The position numbers and the translations under genes were made by a program. DNA of 64,000 bases from NCBI GenBank assembly GCA_037176725.1, contig JAZBRS010000011.1, forward strand, positions 5,456,001 to 5,520,000, given 5' to 3'. Below are positions 32,800 to 45,355 of the stretch, one piece after another. The notes beneath the pieces are model-generated. The model did not search any database and had not been told where the DNA came from. It saw only the letters and a list, made by a program, of their open reading frames with translations. The number at the start of each line of letters is the position of its first letter. Positions within the stretch are counted from its first letter, which is position 1. The stretch comes from Posidonia oceanica. Taxonomy: Eukaryota; Streptophyta; Magnoliopsida; Alismatales; Posidoniaceae.

Positions 32800-35700
32800 A
32801 TGGCCCAGTTTGTTGGTGATTCCCAGGTCCCTGTTGCCCCAAAGGTGGCCCCTCTTTTGGTCCCTTTGGCTCCTGCATTGACTCCCTATGTGCCAGCGTC
32901 TCTTTCTCTGGTGCAGCTGCCTCCCTCTTATTCTGTGGGGCAGTGGCAGGCTCCGCCGGGCCCGATTGCCGAGACTGTCTTGGTAACCGCCGCCGGTGCT
33001 CCGGAGACTCCACTGACTCCTCCTCCCCAGGGTAATGTCACTTTTGACACCCACCCTGCTGCGGCGAATCTCGCCTTAGGACCTCCGCCTTTTGGACAAT
33101 CTATGTCCAAACCGCTTGATTCTAGTCCCCCGCCGATCCTGCAACTCAGCATACCTACTGACGGGTCTCCTGAGATGCAGTATCAGCAGCTGATGGAGAC
33201 TGCCCAGACACTGCAGGGCATGGCTCTATCTCTTCGCCCCTCATTTACTCCTGCTGCTCCCGAGGCTCCGCTGCGACCTGCTCTCGTGTCGCATGCATTA
33301 CCTTCTGCTCCCCTGCCCAGACCATCGCCTCAGCAACTCACTGCTCAGGCAATGGGGGCTCAGCTTCCGCCTCCTGCATATGCACAACACCCAGCACAGC
33401 ATCCTCCTCTAGCACCCGGTGGTTAGTCCTTGGGACTGATCGGAGTGCAGTATCCCTCTGGCCCACAGCCTGGCACCGTGCCGGTGCAGCAGCTGATGCT
33501 CCAGCACTCTGCATCACCTATTACTCAGCATGCTAGTTATTCATAACCCCTACATCAGCAATACCCTACCCCAGCATACATGCCAGCACACACAACACAC
33601 CCGTACGGATACGCCACCCATCCTGTCGCTCCACCAGGCGATGTGATGGTTGACCTAGAGGAGCACCTTGGTGTGTCTTATGCGGCGTATGTGGCCCCTG
33701 CCCCTACTGTACCACCTCCTTTGGCAGCAGCTCCAGAGTCTAACGACAACAGGTTCGCCGTTCTGGAGAAAGCACTTCGACAAGTGCAGGGCACTGACCA
33801 CCAGTCTTACCAGTTCCGGGACCTCTGTTACTTCCCAGAGGCGGTACTCCCACCGAAGTTCTGCATCCCGGTATTTGAAAAATATAATGGTAGAGGCTGC
33901 CCAATAGCACATCTGAAGGTGTACTGCGGAGATCTCGCTCAACTCCAGGCTGACGAGAGGTTGCTAATCCGCTTGTTCCACAAAAGTCTAAGTAGTCCTG
34001 CGCTCAAGTGGTTCACCTCACTTGATATGGCCAGCATTAAGACGTGGAACGACCTCAGCCAGGTGTTCCTGGGACAATATTCCTTCAACTTGGACCTGGT
34101 CCCTAAGCGTGCGGACCTGGTCACATTAAAGCAGAACCCCGGCGAGCCGTTTGGGGGGTATGTCGGCCGCTGGCGTGCACTAGCTTCATAGGTTCGAGAC
34201 AGACCCTCTGACGAGGAGTCCCTCGAGATTATGATCGGGGGTGCGCAGCCCACTGTCGGAGCTCTGCTCAGCATTCAACCTGTCACAACCTTCACTGCAC
34301 TGATTCGGGCTAGCACCTGCGTGGAGAGTTCGCTACGGAGTGGCAACTTCCTGACGCTCTCCGCGTTTGCCAAGTAGACCACCACCAGCAGCAACAGCAA
34401 CAACACCATCAGCAATACCAGCAGCAATAGCAGTGGTACCACCAGCAGCCGACCCAAGAAGAAGGACTCACTGAAGCCTGCTGTTGCCTACGTCGACCCC
34501 ACGCCTGTGCCTGTTCAGTTGGCGGTTCGGCCTCCCCTGCATCAAGTAGTATACACACCAGCACCTAGAGCAACTCCCACACCACAAATCACCAGCACCG
34601 CCCAACCGGTTTATCCTGCCGCATCGATCCGGCAAGCGCAGCCCCAGGGGCAAAGGCGGCCACAGCGTCAATTCACCCCACTGGTGGAGCCGTTAAGTAC
34701 CGTCCTCCCCAAGGTTGCGACTTCCGCATTGGCATAAGGTGCACCTTTTTTGCGACTTTCATCGAGCCATTGGGCACTCGACGAATAGTTGCCTCACTTT
34801 GCGGGATGCCATCCAGAATCTGATCGAATCAGGAATGATTTCGATCCACACGCACGAGGCACCTTTATCTGTTCCTTCATCAGCATCAGCCCCTGCACAA
34901 GCATTAGCACCCCCTCATCCCAGCATCGTCCACCAGCCCCTCTCGGAGCATCCCAATCTGGAAAGCACGGGGACCTTGGGAATCTATTCTCTCTCCCCCT
35001 CCTGGCCTGCTACGTCTGTGGTAGACCCCTCCGAGCTCATTCATGATGTCTCAGAGCCCTTTCCTCTAGCTCTTTATCGTGTGGCCATTGCCGGCTCCGA
35101 GTCGGGAGTCCATATGATCCGACCACGTGCCAGGCCAGGGCGCTCCACTGCTCACCCTACCATGCATCCTTAGGCCCCTGCCCCTGTACACCTTCAAGCC
35201 AGACCGCAGGCCCAAACCCCAGCCTCCTATTTAAGTAGGCCCCCAGTCAGCCTATTAGCTAGGTCTCAGCCAGGGCCTCCAACAACCTACCAGCACTAGC
35301 ACCCCTCGCCCTATCACCCAGCCAACCCTCCGGTAGCCCCTCTTGTGCTCGCAGCACAGGCCCCAGCAGTTATTAACATAACCTGGGACCCCCATCGCGT
35401 GCCCTACAACTATGCCACGGAAACGTGCGCAGAAGTCACACGATCGAGGAGGGTATACCAGCCCGCAGCACCGGTGGTAAGGCCCAGCCGTCCAGCACCC
35501 GCTACACCCCCACCAGTAAGTCAGCCAGCGGCACCCATACCTGTTAGCCAACCCACAGCACCTCCAACATCAAGCCAGCCCCCTGCACCTAGCCTGGTAG
35601 AGCCAACTCCCAAAGCACCCCCTCCTATCATCAGAAAGCCGCACCACAAAACCGACATCACCTCCTAGCTTAGGAGGGTTAAAGCCGATATTTCCATTTG

Positions 35701-38700
35701 GGACCTTATACACTCCTCTTCCGAACACCTTGAGGCTTTTCTCCGAGTGTTCCAAGCTGCCCGTGTGTCCCAAACCATAGAACCCGCAGCCTTGGAAAGC
35801 ATGGTTGGCGTCATCGTGGAGCCTCAGATCATCTCTTTCACGAGCGATGAACTGCCTCCGGTGGGGATTAATCATAACCAACCCTTGTTTGTCATGGTGC
35901 AATACAAAAACTTTCGCATTCCCCTATCGCTGGTTGATAACGGGTCAGGCCTTAATGTCTGTCCATTGCGCACTGCAACCAGGCTCGGATTCAAATCCGA
36001 GAATATCACTCCGACGATAAAGGGAATGACAGCTTTTGATAATACGCACCATGACGCTCTAGGGATTCTGATTATTCCTCTTATCATCGGCCCGATCACC
36101 TTCGATATGGAGTTCTACATTGTTGACTTGGAGCCTAACTTTGACTTCCTGCTTGGGCGCCCTTGGCTCCACAAGCATCAGGTCATCCCCTCGACCCTCC
36201 ACCGCATGATCAAGTTTCGCCACGGCGACGATGTTATCATTGTAATGGCGGAAAACTTAAAAAAGGAGCGGATCGAGGCGGTTGCACCTATCTCTTCGCA
36301 AACCATCCCTTTTGACCCTGAACTTTCAACTGCTTTGTACCGAGTTAATCGATGTTAGCCGGTTAGCTTTGTACCTGATCTCGAACGTGTCAACTCCTTG
36401 GCCGTTCATAGCAACCCCTTCTAGATGGTCGAAAACGTCTGTCACAGGTGGGGCTATGTCAAGGGAACGTCGCTCGGGCGATACGGCTAGGGAATCGCTG
36501 AGCCGATCAGAGCAGCAGAGCGAAGAGATTCAGAAGGCCTCGGATATGACTTACAGTCCAGCAAAGACATATGCATGCTGCCCAAGGATCAGAGGATGGC
36601 TATCCCGCAGGACCTCACTAACTACACCAGTGCAGGTATCCTGGACTCAAACAGCAGTAAAGCCTCAGCGCAGCAGGCATCATGCCCATGCTCTCAGCTG
36701 CCGGAGGAAGAATGGGTCTGTACCGAGGACTACTACTTAGATGAGGAGGAGTCTGGTATAGTTGAGGCAGCCCCAACCATTAGCAAGGATCAGCTCAGCG
36801 CGACTGTGTCCCGGTCAGTTTGCTTGGCACTCACTAATGAAGCAGCAAAATTGGCAAGCCCTAGGGCGAGGCTGACAGTTTTCCTTCTTACTGCAGCATC
36901 ACCAAAGTCGCCGACAGTCATAGCTGCAGCGCCAGAGTTAGAAGCACGCCCTCCGGCATTATCCAGCAGTCAACCTGTGGCCGCAGCCGCACCAGCATGG
37001 AAATCACCTTCTTCGGCGGCACAGTCAGTCGAGTCAGGCGACAGCATGACTCAGCCCGCATTATCGACAGCGCCACAAGCAAGCCAGACGGCTCTGTCAG
37101 GCACACCGCTGTCAGCCTCAGCAGATCTTGCTATGCGGAAGATTCTTACCGCTGCTATCGGGAGACGACCACTATCACCCACGGGCACCGGTGCTTCATC
37201 CCCAAGCATGGCGGCCCAGCCATTAGCCCCTCAGAAGAGCAGTTGTGCCTCCCCACCGGTAGCAGCAGTGATCCTGGCAGCATACCCAGCAGCAGCAAAA
37301 CAGATGCCCCAAGCAGCAGAAAGCCCAGCAGTCGAGCCAGGGCCGGCCGCAAGCCCGGTAGTCGCTTATTACATCGACTCACCCTCGGATGAGGAGGCAA
37401 GAGCAGCTATAGATGCCCAGATTGATTTCTCTATGGGAGACTTGGAGCAGTTATTCTAGGAGCAGTTCGCGTTGCTGGCGCAGGACGTTGTAGAGCATGA
37501 GACTGCACAGAAGAAGGGGAAGGCTGTGGCCACGAATCCCTCTATCATGGTCCTAGAGGAAGATCTAGCGCTCGAGGCACCCGTTAGACCAGATGAGCTG
37601 ATCACCCTACAGCCAGGGGGTGGGTCTCGATGGTTCGTGCAGCGCATGCCACACTTAGACAATGGAGCAAGCGGCAGTACACTGGTCAGCTGCCATCCTG
37701 ATGTATCCTTGGTAAGCACGCCAGAGCATGCAGAAGACGCAATAGCACAGCAGATACCAGCAGCATCAGCACCACAAGCGGCACCAATAGCACCGCAAGC
37801 AGCAGCAGTACAACATGCACAGCAGCAGAACAACATGCAGCACAACATGCACCAATAGCAGTACAATATGCATCAGCAGTAGCAGTACAACATGCATCAG
37901 TAGTAGCACAACATGCACAAGCAGTAGCACAGCAGGTACCAACAACATAGCAACATGCAGCAGCGCAGTCAGCTTCAGCACAGACAGTAGCACAGATAGC
38001 AGAATCAGCAGAGCCAGCAGCAAAGTCAGAGCAGGCAGAGCCAGCCGAGGAGCTTGCTAGGACAGAGGTCGCACGCCGAGGGTATAAAAACACTCAAGTG
38101 AGCGTGACCATCCTGAAGCATTTCCAGGGCCAAGCAGCGGAACACTTGCACTCTTTCGATATCTCAGACCCCACCTTTGAGAAGGAGATCCTCTCGGAGC
38201 TTATTGCATATGGAGAGGAGGATGATGTAGGTGAAGATGAGAATGATGAACCATCGCCTGAGTTTCAGTCCCATGACGACGATCCAGAAGGCCCCAACCT
38301 CCATGTCGAAGAGGAAACGGAGGTTGTCAACATTGACACAGCAGAAGAAGTCAGAGAGGTCCGCATTAGCGCCTTTTTGTTGCCCCAGGCTAGAGCAGAA
38401 TTCATCGCATTCTTGAAGGAGTATGCGGATGTCTTCGCCTAGAGCTACGAGGATATGGTTGGCCTCGACATTGAGATAGTTGTGCACAACCTGCCCTTAG
38501 ACCCAGATGCAAGGCCAGTAAAGCAGAAGCTAAGGCGATGGCGACCGTAGTGGCTACTCATAATCAAGGAGGAGATCATGAAGCAGCATAGTGTTAACTT
38601 CCTCAAGGTCATCCTTTACCCTGAGTGGCTTGCAAACGTTGTGCCAGTGCCTAAAAAAGATGGACGAGTCCGCATGTGCATCGACTATCGGGACCTGAAC

Positions 38701-41599
38701 AAGGCGAGTCCCAAGGATGATTTTCCACTACCGCACATTGACATCCTAGTCGACAACACTGTAGGGCACAAAATGCTCTCTTTCATGGACGGCTTCTCTG
38801 GCTATAACCAGATCAGAATGGTAGAGGAGGATATGGAGAAAACATCATTCATCACCCCTTGGGGTGTCTTCTGCTACCAAGTTATGCCGTTTGAGCTGAA
38901 ACATGCTGGCGCAACCTATCAGAGGGCCATGACCACACTTTTCCACGACCTCATGCATCAAGAAGTTGAGGTATATGTGGATGATATGATTGCCAAAACC
39001 AAAGAGCCTGAGGATCACCTTGCCTGCTTAAGGAAGCTCTTTGACCGCATGAGAAAGTACAAGCTCGCCTTAACCCCAGCAAATGCGTATTCGGGGTATC
39101 TTCTGGCAAGCTCCTGGGCTACATTGTTAGCCAGAGAGGGATTGAAGTGGACCCGATGAAAGCAAAAGCCATCGTGGACATGCCACCCCCCAGGATAGAG
39201 AAAGAAGTCCGAGGCCTGCTCGGACGCCTGCAGTATATCAATCGGTTCATTGCGTAGCTCACGCCTATATGCGAACCAATCTTCAAGCTCCTGAAGAAGA
39301 ATGCACAGATTAACTGGAGCGAGGAGTGCCAAGCTGCCTTTGATAAAATCAAACAGCTTCTGACCAAGCCTCCTGTGTTGGTCCCTCCCATGCTAAGGAG
39401 ACCTCTGCTTCTCTACCTCTCTACCACCAAGCATTCCATGGGCGCCGTCTTGGGCCAGCATGATGAATCTGGTAGAAAGGAGCATGCAATTTATTACCTG
39501 AGCAAGAAATTCAATGATTGCAAAGCCAGGTATAGCACAATGGAGAAGACCTGCTTGTCCCTCTTCTGGGCCACACAGAAGCTGAGGCACTACATGATGG
39601 CATATCCAGTCCGGCTCCTATGCCGACATGACCCCATCAAGTTCCTCTTCCAGAAGCCAGCAATGATAGGCAGATGCGTCAAGTGGCAGGTATTGTTGTC
39701 TCAATACGACATCACCTTTGTCACGCAGCGAGCCATGAAGGGCCAAGCCATGGCAGATCACCTTGCAGACTTTCCTTTGCCTGAATACCAGCCTCTCCAG
39801 ATGCAGTTCCTAGATGAGGACATTCTCTTTGCAATGGAGGACTCTGAGGAGAAGGACCTTGAAGACTTAGAGCACTAGCAGCTCTACTTTGATGGCGCTG
39901 TCAACAAGAAGGGTCGAGGCATAGGCGCGGTGCTGACCACACCGCAGGGGCAGATGATCCCCTTTGCAAGGAAGCTGACCTTCAAATGCACTAATAATGA
40001 AGCAGAATATGAAGCATGCATTCTGGGATTGAAGGTCGTGCTCGAGCATGAGGCGCAGAAGCTACATGTGCACGGCGACACCATGCTGGTGATTTCCCAA
40101 GTGAATGGCGATTGGAGAACAAAGGATCCAAAGCTTATGCCATATCACGAACACCTGCTGAAGCTAATCGAACAGTTTGCAAGCATCCGCTTCTCGTATA
40201 TGAACAGAGCAAAGAACGCATATGCAGATGCATTGGCAACCTTGGCGTCCTGGCTCAGTATACTTGAGGACCGAGTAGTGGATGTATCAGTCACATGCAT
40301 GGAGCAGCCTGCGCACTGCATGAGCATAGAGGAGGCAGATCCAGCAGAATAGCAGCCTTGGTATTGTGACATTAAAGCCTTCCTAGAGTCCGACAGCCAC
40401 CCGCCTGGCACCTCAGTAGCAGATAGAAGAACTTTGGCGCGTCTGGCGTCAAAGTATGTATTAGGGGCAGGGCAGTTATATAGAAGATTGTACAGTCAGA
40501 TGCTCCTGCGCTGCTTGAGCAAGCAAGAGGCCGACACGCTTATGCTCTAGGTTCATGCAAGAACTTGTGGTCCGCATATGAATGGTGTGTTGCTAGCCAA
40601 GAAAATCATGTTGCAAGGCTACTTCTGGTCAACCATGGAGGCAGACTGCTGCCAGTTTGTGTGTAGATGCCACAACTGCCAGATCCATGGTAATCTTATG
40701 CACGCACCCCCGCAGGAATTGCATAGCATGTCCTCGCCATGGCCCTTCTCCACCTGGGGGATGGATGTCATCGACGCTATACACCCTGCTGCATCGAACG
40801 GTCATCGCTTCATCTTGGTAGCGATAGACTATTTCACTAAGTGAGTGGAAGCAGCCTCCTACAATGCAGTCACAGCTGCGGTGACAGAGAGGTTTATCAG
40901 AAATAACATTGTCACCCGATATGGGGTCCCGCATGCAAACATCTCTGACAATGGCTCGAACTTCATTGCAAAGAGGATCGAAGAATACCTGCAGAAGCAC
41001 CAAATCAAGCATCATAGATCCTCGCCATACCGACCGCAGATGAATGGAGCAGTGGAGTCTGCCAACAAAAACATCATGAAAATAATGAAGAAGATGGCAG
41101 AAACCCACAAAGATTGGCACGACAAGCTCCCGTACGCGCTCTGGGCGTACAGGACATCAGTGCGGACCTCGACAAGAGCCACCCCATATTCACTGGCATA
41201 TGGCATGGAGGCAGTGTTGCCTGTCGAAGTGGAGATCCCTTCGCTACGAATCCTGTGAGAAGTAGAGTTGGAAGAAGTAGAATGGATCGAGGACCGCTGC
41301 GCCCAGCTCAACCTAATTGATGAGCGTAGATTGCAAGCAATGCACAACGCTCGCTGCTACCAGAAGCGGATAGCAAGAGCATACCTGAAGAAGATGCGGC
41401 CCAGGAGCTTTCAGCCAGGAGACCTTGTCTTACGAGCCATCCACCTGCCAGACGGTCGAGGCAAATTCTGACCCAACTTGCATGGCCCCTTTGTGGTCAA
41501 GCAGGCATTCTCAGGCGGGGCAACAATTCTTGAGGACATGATCAGACTGGGCAATCAGAGTCGGTCAACGCATGCTACCTCAAGAAGTACTATCAGTAG
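32800..41599 (+). pseudogene. Element C: decayed gag-pro-pol
   Basis: It aligns along its whole length with the intact polyprotein of element B. Landmarks: gag core (about 33850-34190), zinc knuckle CDFHRAIGHSTNSC (about 34750), protease DNGSGLN (35938), G-patch-like segment (about 36450), reverse transcriptase with YVDDM (about 38970), gypsy RNase H (39310-39780), archaeal-type RNase H (39885-40265) and integrase (40540-41599). In-frame stops include 33424, 34189, 34376, 35667, 36490, 37457, 38440, 38548, 39256, 39877, 40350, 40548, 40842, 41257 and 41470, plus frameshifts near 34720, 39080 and 41540. Most stops are CAG to TAG, TGG to TAG/TGA or CGA to TGA, as expected from methyl-cytosine deamination. 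Confidence 0.93.
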
Positions 41600-43062
41600 G
41601 CCGGCCCCTGCCTTGTAGAGTGTTCTCTCCCATCCCGTCCTTTGCAGTCTCTCTTCCTTGTACATTCTTCTACATTCCTATCTTGTCCCTTGCATTCTTG
41701 CAATCTCTGCATATATCCTTGCATTTCCATCTCTTTCAGCATATCTCAAGCAAAAATTTAAAAAAAAAAATCCCCAGCAAAAATCATGCATTGCACCTGG
41801 CCCGATGATGAAATCAGATGTACTTGCCTACTATGGAAGGAGTCTACCTTGCCTCACCTAACACTACTTAGGCATCTTAGCCAGTGCGGGAGCCACCCTT
41901 CAAGTGAGAACAGGCAAATAACCAAACCCCTTAGGACTTGCACCTCCCGAGGGAGATAAAATGCTAGGGTGTGAGCAAGAGCGTGAGCCATAAAAGAATA
42001 TGTCTGAGCATGGGCATAAAAGAAAAAAGTAAATAAAAGACGAAGACAGAAGTAGGCCTTAGAGATAGAGGCATGTAGCATAACCTTGTCCCTCTGAACT
42101 GCTTCGGAGATGGTCCACCCTTTTGCACCTAGAAGCCCCAAACCCACTTCAAAACCCCAACGCCCATTACCTCTAAGCCAGGGATAGCGCAAGCCTACAA
42201 AAAAAGAGAGAACAAAAAGAAGAGAAAAAGAAAAAGCAAAAAAAAGAGAAGCAAAAAAGGAGCAAAGACCAAAGGTCAACTCCAGAAAAAGAAAAAAGGC
42301 AAGCAGCGCAATCCCATCCCTTACCTGTCTTAGAGGTGAGCAAAAGTTTGTCCCTGGGGAATCCACAAACCCTGCAAAGCCTTTAAACCTAGCAAGGCCT
42401 AGCAAGTAGCTCCCCAACTCCAACCAGGTGCCCATTGCCTCCAAGTTAGGGATAGGGGAAACCTACATGCCTATGAGGGAGCAGAAAAGAAGCAAAAAGA
42501 AAGTAGGTGTAGGTCGTTGGGAGTTTGGTCTGGAGCCTGTCCTCACCGCCCACCACCCACGCACTGCAAATAACCCTTTCCTGAGCGCCACCAGCAAGTT
42601 AAGAGTTTGAGTAGAGTCTAGTAAGTCAAGGACCCCTCTCTTCCTCTGCAGCAGGCACTAAGCACTCCATATACTGAGGGCTACAGCATATAAGCAAAAA
42701 TCATGCATACATTTACAGCATCTATCATAAACCATGCACATAGCCACGCATACCAAGCATGAACCATGCATGCATGCCTAGCATAAGTCCTTCCTTTCCT
42801 TCTATCTTCCCGCTCTGCAAAACTTGGCTTGGCGTTGAGACAGTACTCCTACCAAGCATGCGTCGATCTTCTTCAAGTTGCACCGGTCCAGAGCTCCGAC
42901 CAACCACTTGCCCCAGCAAAGCTGCCTTTGTCTGAATGTGTTTAATTTCTGCACTCTGAATGCTAACTGCTAAACTGCCTTGCTAGCTTTGAAATCTGCA
43001 TCTTTACCAGCCAGTGGTTGTATGCTTATAGCTGATCTGATGAATTGCAACTCTGATTATAG
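41600..43062 (+). other. Element C: pol-to-PMD spacer
   Basis: Same region as in A, B and F: pyrimidine-rich start, CACCTAACACTACTTAGGCA and GTGCGGGAGCCACC words, an A/G-rich stretch (42200-42300), then the acceptor-like CTCTGATTATAG|GTACCTAAG at 43062. A frame on the minus strand (42444-41854) is chance and is not shared with the other copies. Confidence 0.6.
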
Positions 43063-43107
43063 GTACCTAAGATTTCTGCACCAGCAGCCTGCACTTACAC
43101 TCCTGCG

Positions 43108-43985
43108 ATGGGTTATCCAACTCTAGTCACTCCCATGCACTGCTCAGATGCCCTGCGAGAGTGGGTTGCAAACTCACTGAAGCCGATCGTGAGAAGCTAT
43201 GCACTTGGGGTATCCCTTCCAAGCTTCTGAAGGCAGTAGATGTTGAAGTGAGCTGGCATCTCCTATGCACTGCAGCAAGGTTCTGGAAGCCAGCGCACCA
43301 TGTCTTCCACTTTGGTAGGACGGAGCTGACACCTATCCTGGAGGAAGTGTGCCGGATCTGCGGCTTCTCCAAGATAATGGGACCTCTAGTCTTTATGAGG
43401 TGCGACGGATACACCGCGGTCCTAAGCCAGCTAACTAGGCTCTCTGCCAAAGGCTGCCAGCAAAGACTAATCTGCACCAGCGGGCCCACGCCCCTACTTC
43501 GCCTAGCATACTTTGATGTAGTTATGGAAAAGTGGGCTGAACTCAGAAACGAGCTGTGGCTCCGGGGATTTGTCACCCGCTTTCTGGGCGAACTGATCTT
43601 CACGCATGGCAGGATGACAATTGCAATCGAGATTGCTGAGATTGCACTTGCAGTGGTGACCGGTGGATTGACCTGGCACCAGTCGTCCATGCAGAAACAT
43701 ACCGTAGGCTGGACCGCGTCGTGCATCGCTACCGCCAGTTCCATGGCTACAGAGTACTTGTGCAGATCTGGCTAGCTGCACACCTGGAGATGGACCTCCT
43801 GCGCCCTCAAAGGCATGCTATTGAAACATACTGCAGCAGTGGTCATGCAAGAACCATCAAGAGCGTGCCAGAGGAGTATCAGAAGCTATCTAAATTGACG
43901 GATGATGCAGTGACTTGGCGAATCATCCCATCCACAGCTGACCCCTTCACCGTCTTCTTCGATGCTCGCGATATGCGGCCCTGCT
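43108..43985 (+). pseudogene. Element C: PMD-like gene, frameshifted and truncated
   Basis: ATG at 43108 starts MGYPTLVTPMHCSDALREWV. A one-base shift near 43165 moves the frame to LTEADREKLCTWGIPSKLLK, which runs to about 43690 (VVTGG), where a second shift occurs. A third frame gives HRYRQFHGYRVLVQIWLAAH and then TDDAVTWRIIPSTADPFTVF. Homology ends abruptly after the DARDMR codons at about 43980, and a stop is formed in the adjoining LTR sequence. About 120 C-terminal residues are missing. Confidence 0.88.
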
Positions 43986-45355
43986 AAAAAAACAACCAAA
44001 AACAAATCCTAAAAGGAAAGAAAACAATTAAAAAATGCTAAGGCAAGTAATTAAGAAGAAAAAAAAACTTAACTTAACAATCCTAAAAAGAAACAATTTG
44101 AAAACCTAATTAAAAAGAAAAAACAAACAACTAGAAATCCAAAAGCATTTAATTAAAAACTTAACAAGAAAACTTAACTAAAAAATATTAAAAGAATTTA
44201 ACAAACAAAATTAAAAAACAAATCAAAGAAGACTTAAGGAAAAAAAAGACTAAAACCCACCCTAATTAATTTAAAAACAAACTTTAAAAAATCCTAATTA
44301 ACATCCCAAATACTTAACAAAAAAAACATAATTAAAAAAACAATTTAAAAAACTTAACAGACATTTAAACAAAATCAAAAACAATTTAAAGAAAAGAAAA
44401 CCCTAAAAACCCTAATCAAAACTAAAACTCTTCAATCCTAATTAACTAATCAAAAACAATCATTAAAAAACTTAATCAAAGTCCTAACTTAAAACACAAC
44501 TATCCTAAAAACTTTTCCCATCCTTTTTCTATTTTTATTTATTTTTATTTTTATTTCCTTCTTCTTCCCCTTCTTCTCTTCCCTTTCTTCCTTTCTTCCA
44601 TTCTTTTCTATTTCTTTTTCCTCCCTCCTGGTCTGGCCTAGCTGCAGGCCCAGCTCCTCCCCTCCTTCCTTCTTTCTTTCTTTTTCTTTTTTTTCCCGCA
44701 TGCACCAGGCCCGGCCCGCACGCCCTTCTTCCTCCTCTTCCCTCCTTCTTCTTCTTCTTCTTCCTCAGTTGCTTTCTCTCCCGCCAGCAAACCCCCTCCT
44801 CCTCTTCAAAATTCAATTTCTTTCTTCCCTCCCGATCACCTCACCTCCAGCTCATCTCCTCCTCTCTCAGCTCTCAGCGGGATCTTCGGAGGGGCATTAA
44901 TGCCCGTCACCTCCATCGTCCTCGCTCTGCTGCAGTTGCAGCCCGTGCCGGTGGATTCAAATCCACAGCCCGCGCTTCACTCCTCTTCAGCTGCTTAAAG
45001 CCTTCAGCCTTCTCCTCCTTCGATCGCCTTTTTTGTCTTCCAGAGAGAGTGAGAGAATCCAGAGCGGAGAGCACCAGAAATCCCCTCCTCTTCCCACTAC
45101 AGAACAGCCCTCTTCCTCCTCTTCCTTTTCATCCAAACCAGAGCATCCAGCGCCCTTCAAACTTCTCCCAATTCACCCCCAATCTCACCCAGAAAACCAG
45201 CTTCACAGCCCCCCATTCCATAGCCCGAACCACCCTGAAACCACCCCCCGACACCACCTGAACCAACTCAGAACCCAACACCCCCTTTCTCAAAAATTCC
45301 CATCTCCTCAGTCCTTGGAATCCTTCCAAACTCCACCTAGAAACTCACCTGAACC
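43986..45355 (+). mobile_element. Fragment H: interior of an A/G-type LTR
   Basis: It aligns with the reverse complement of LTR G from about 23735 down to about 22270: CAAGTAATTAAGAAGAAAAA, the GTCCTAACTTAAAACACAAC stretch, then GGTGGATTCAAATCCAC in the GC-rich block. The first ~900 bp of the LTR are missing at the left junction with the PMD gene of C, and the right side is cut by element B at 45356. The short frames in it are not conserved. Confidence 0.85.
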
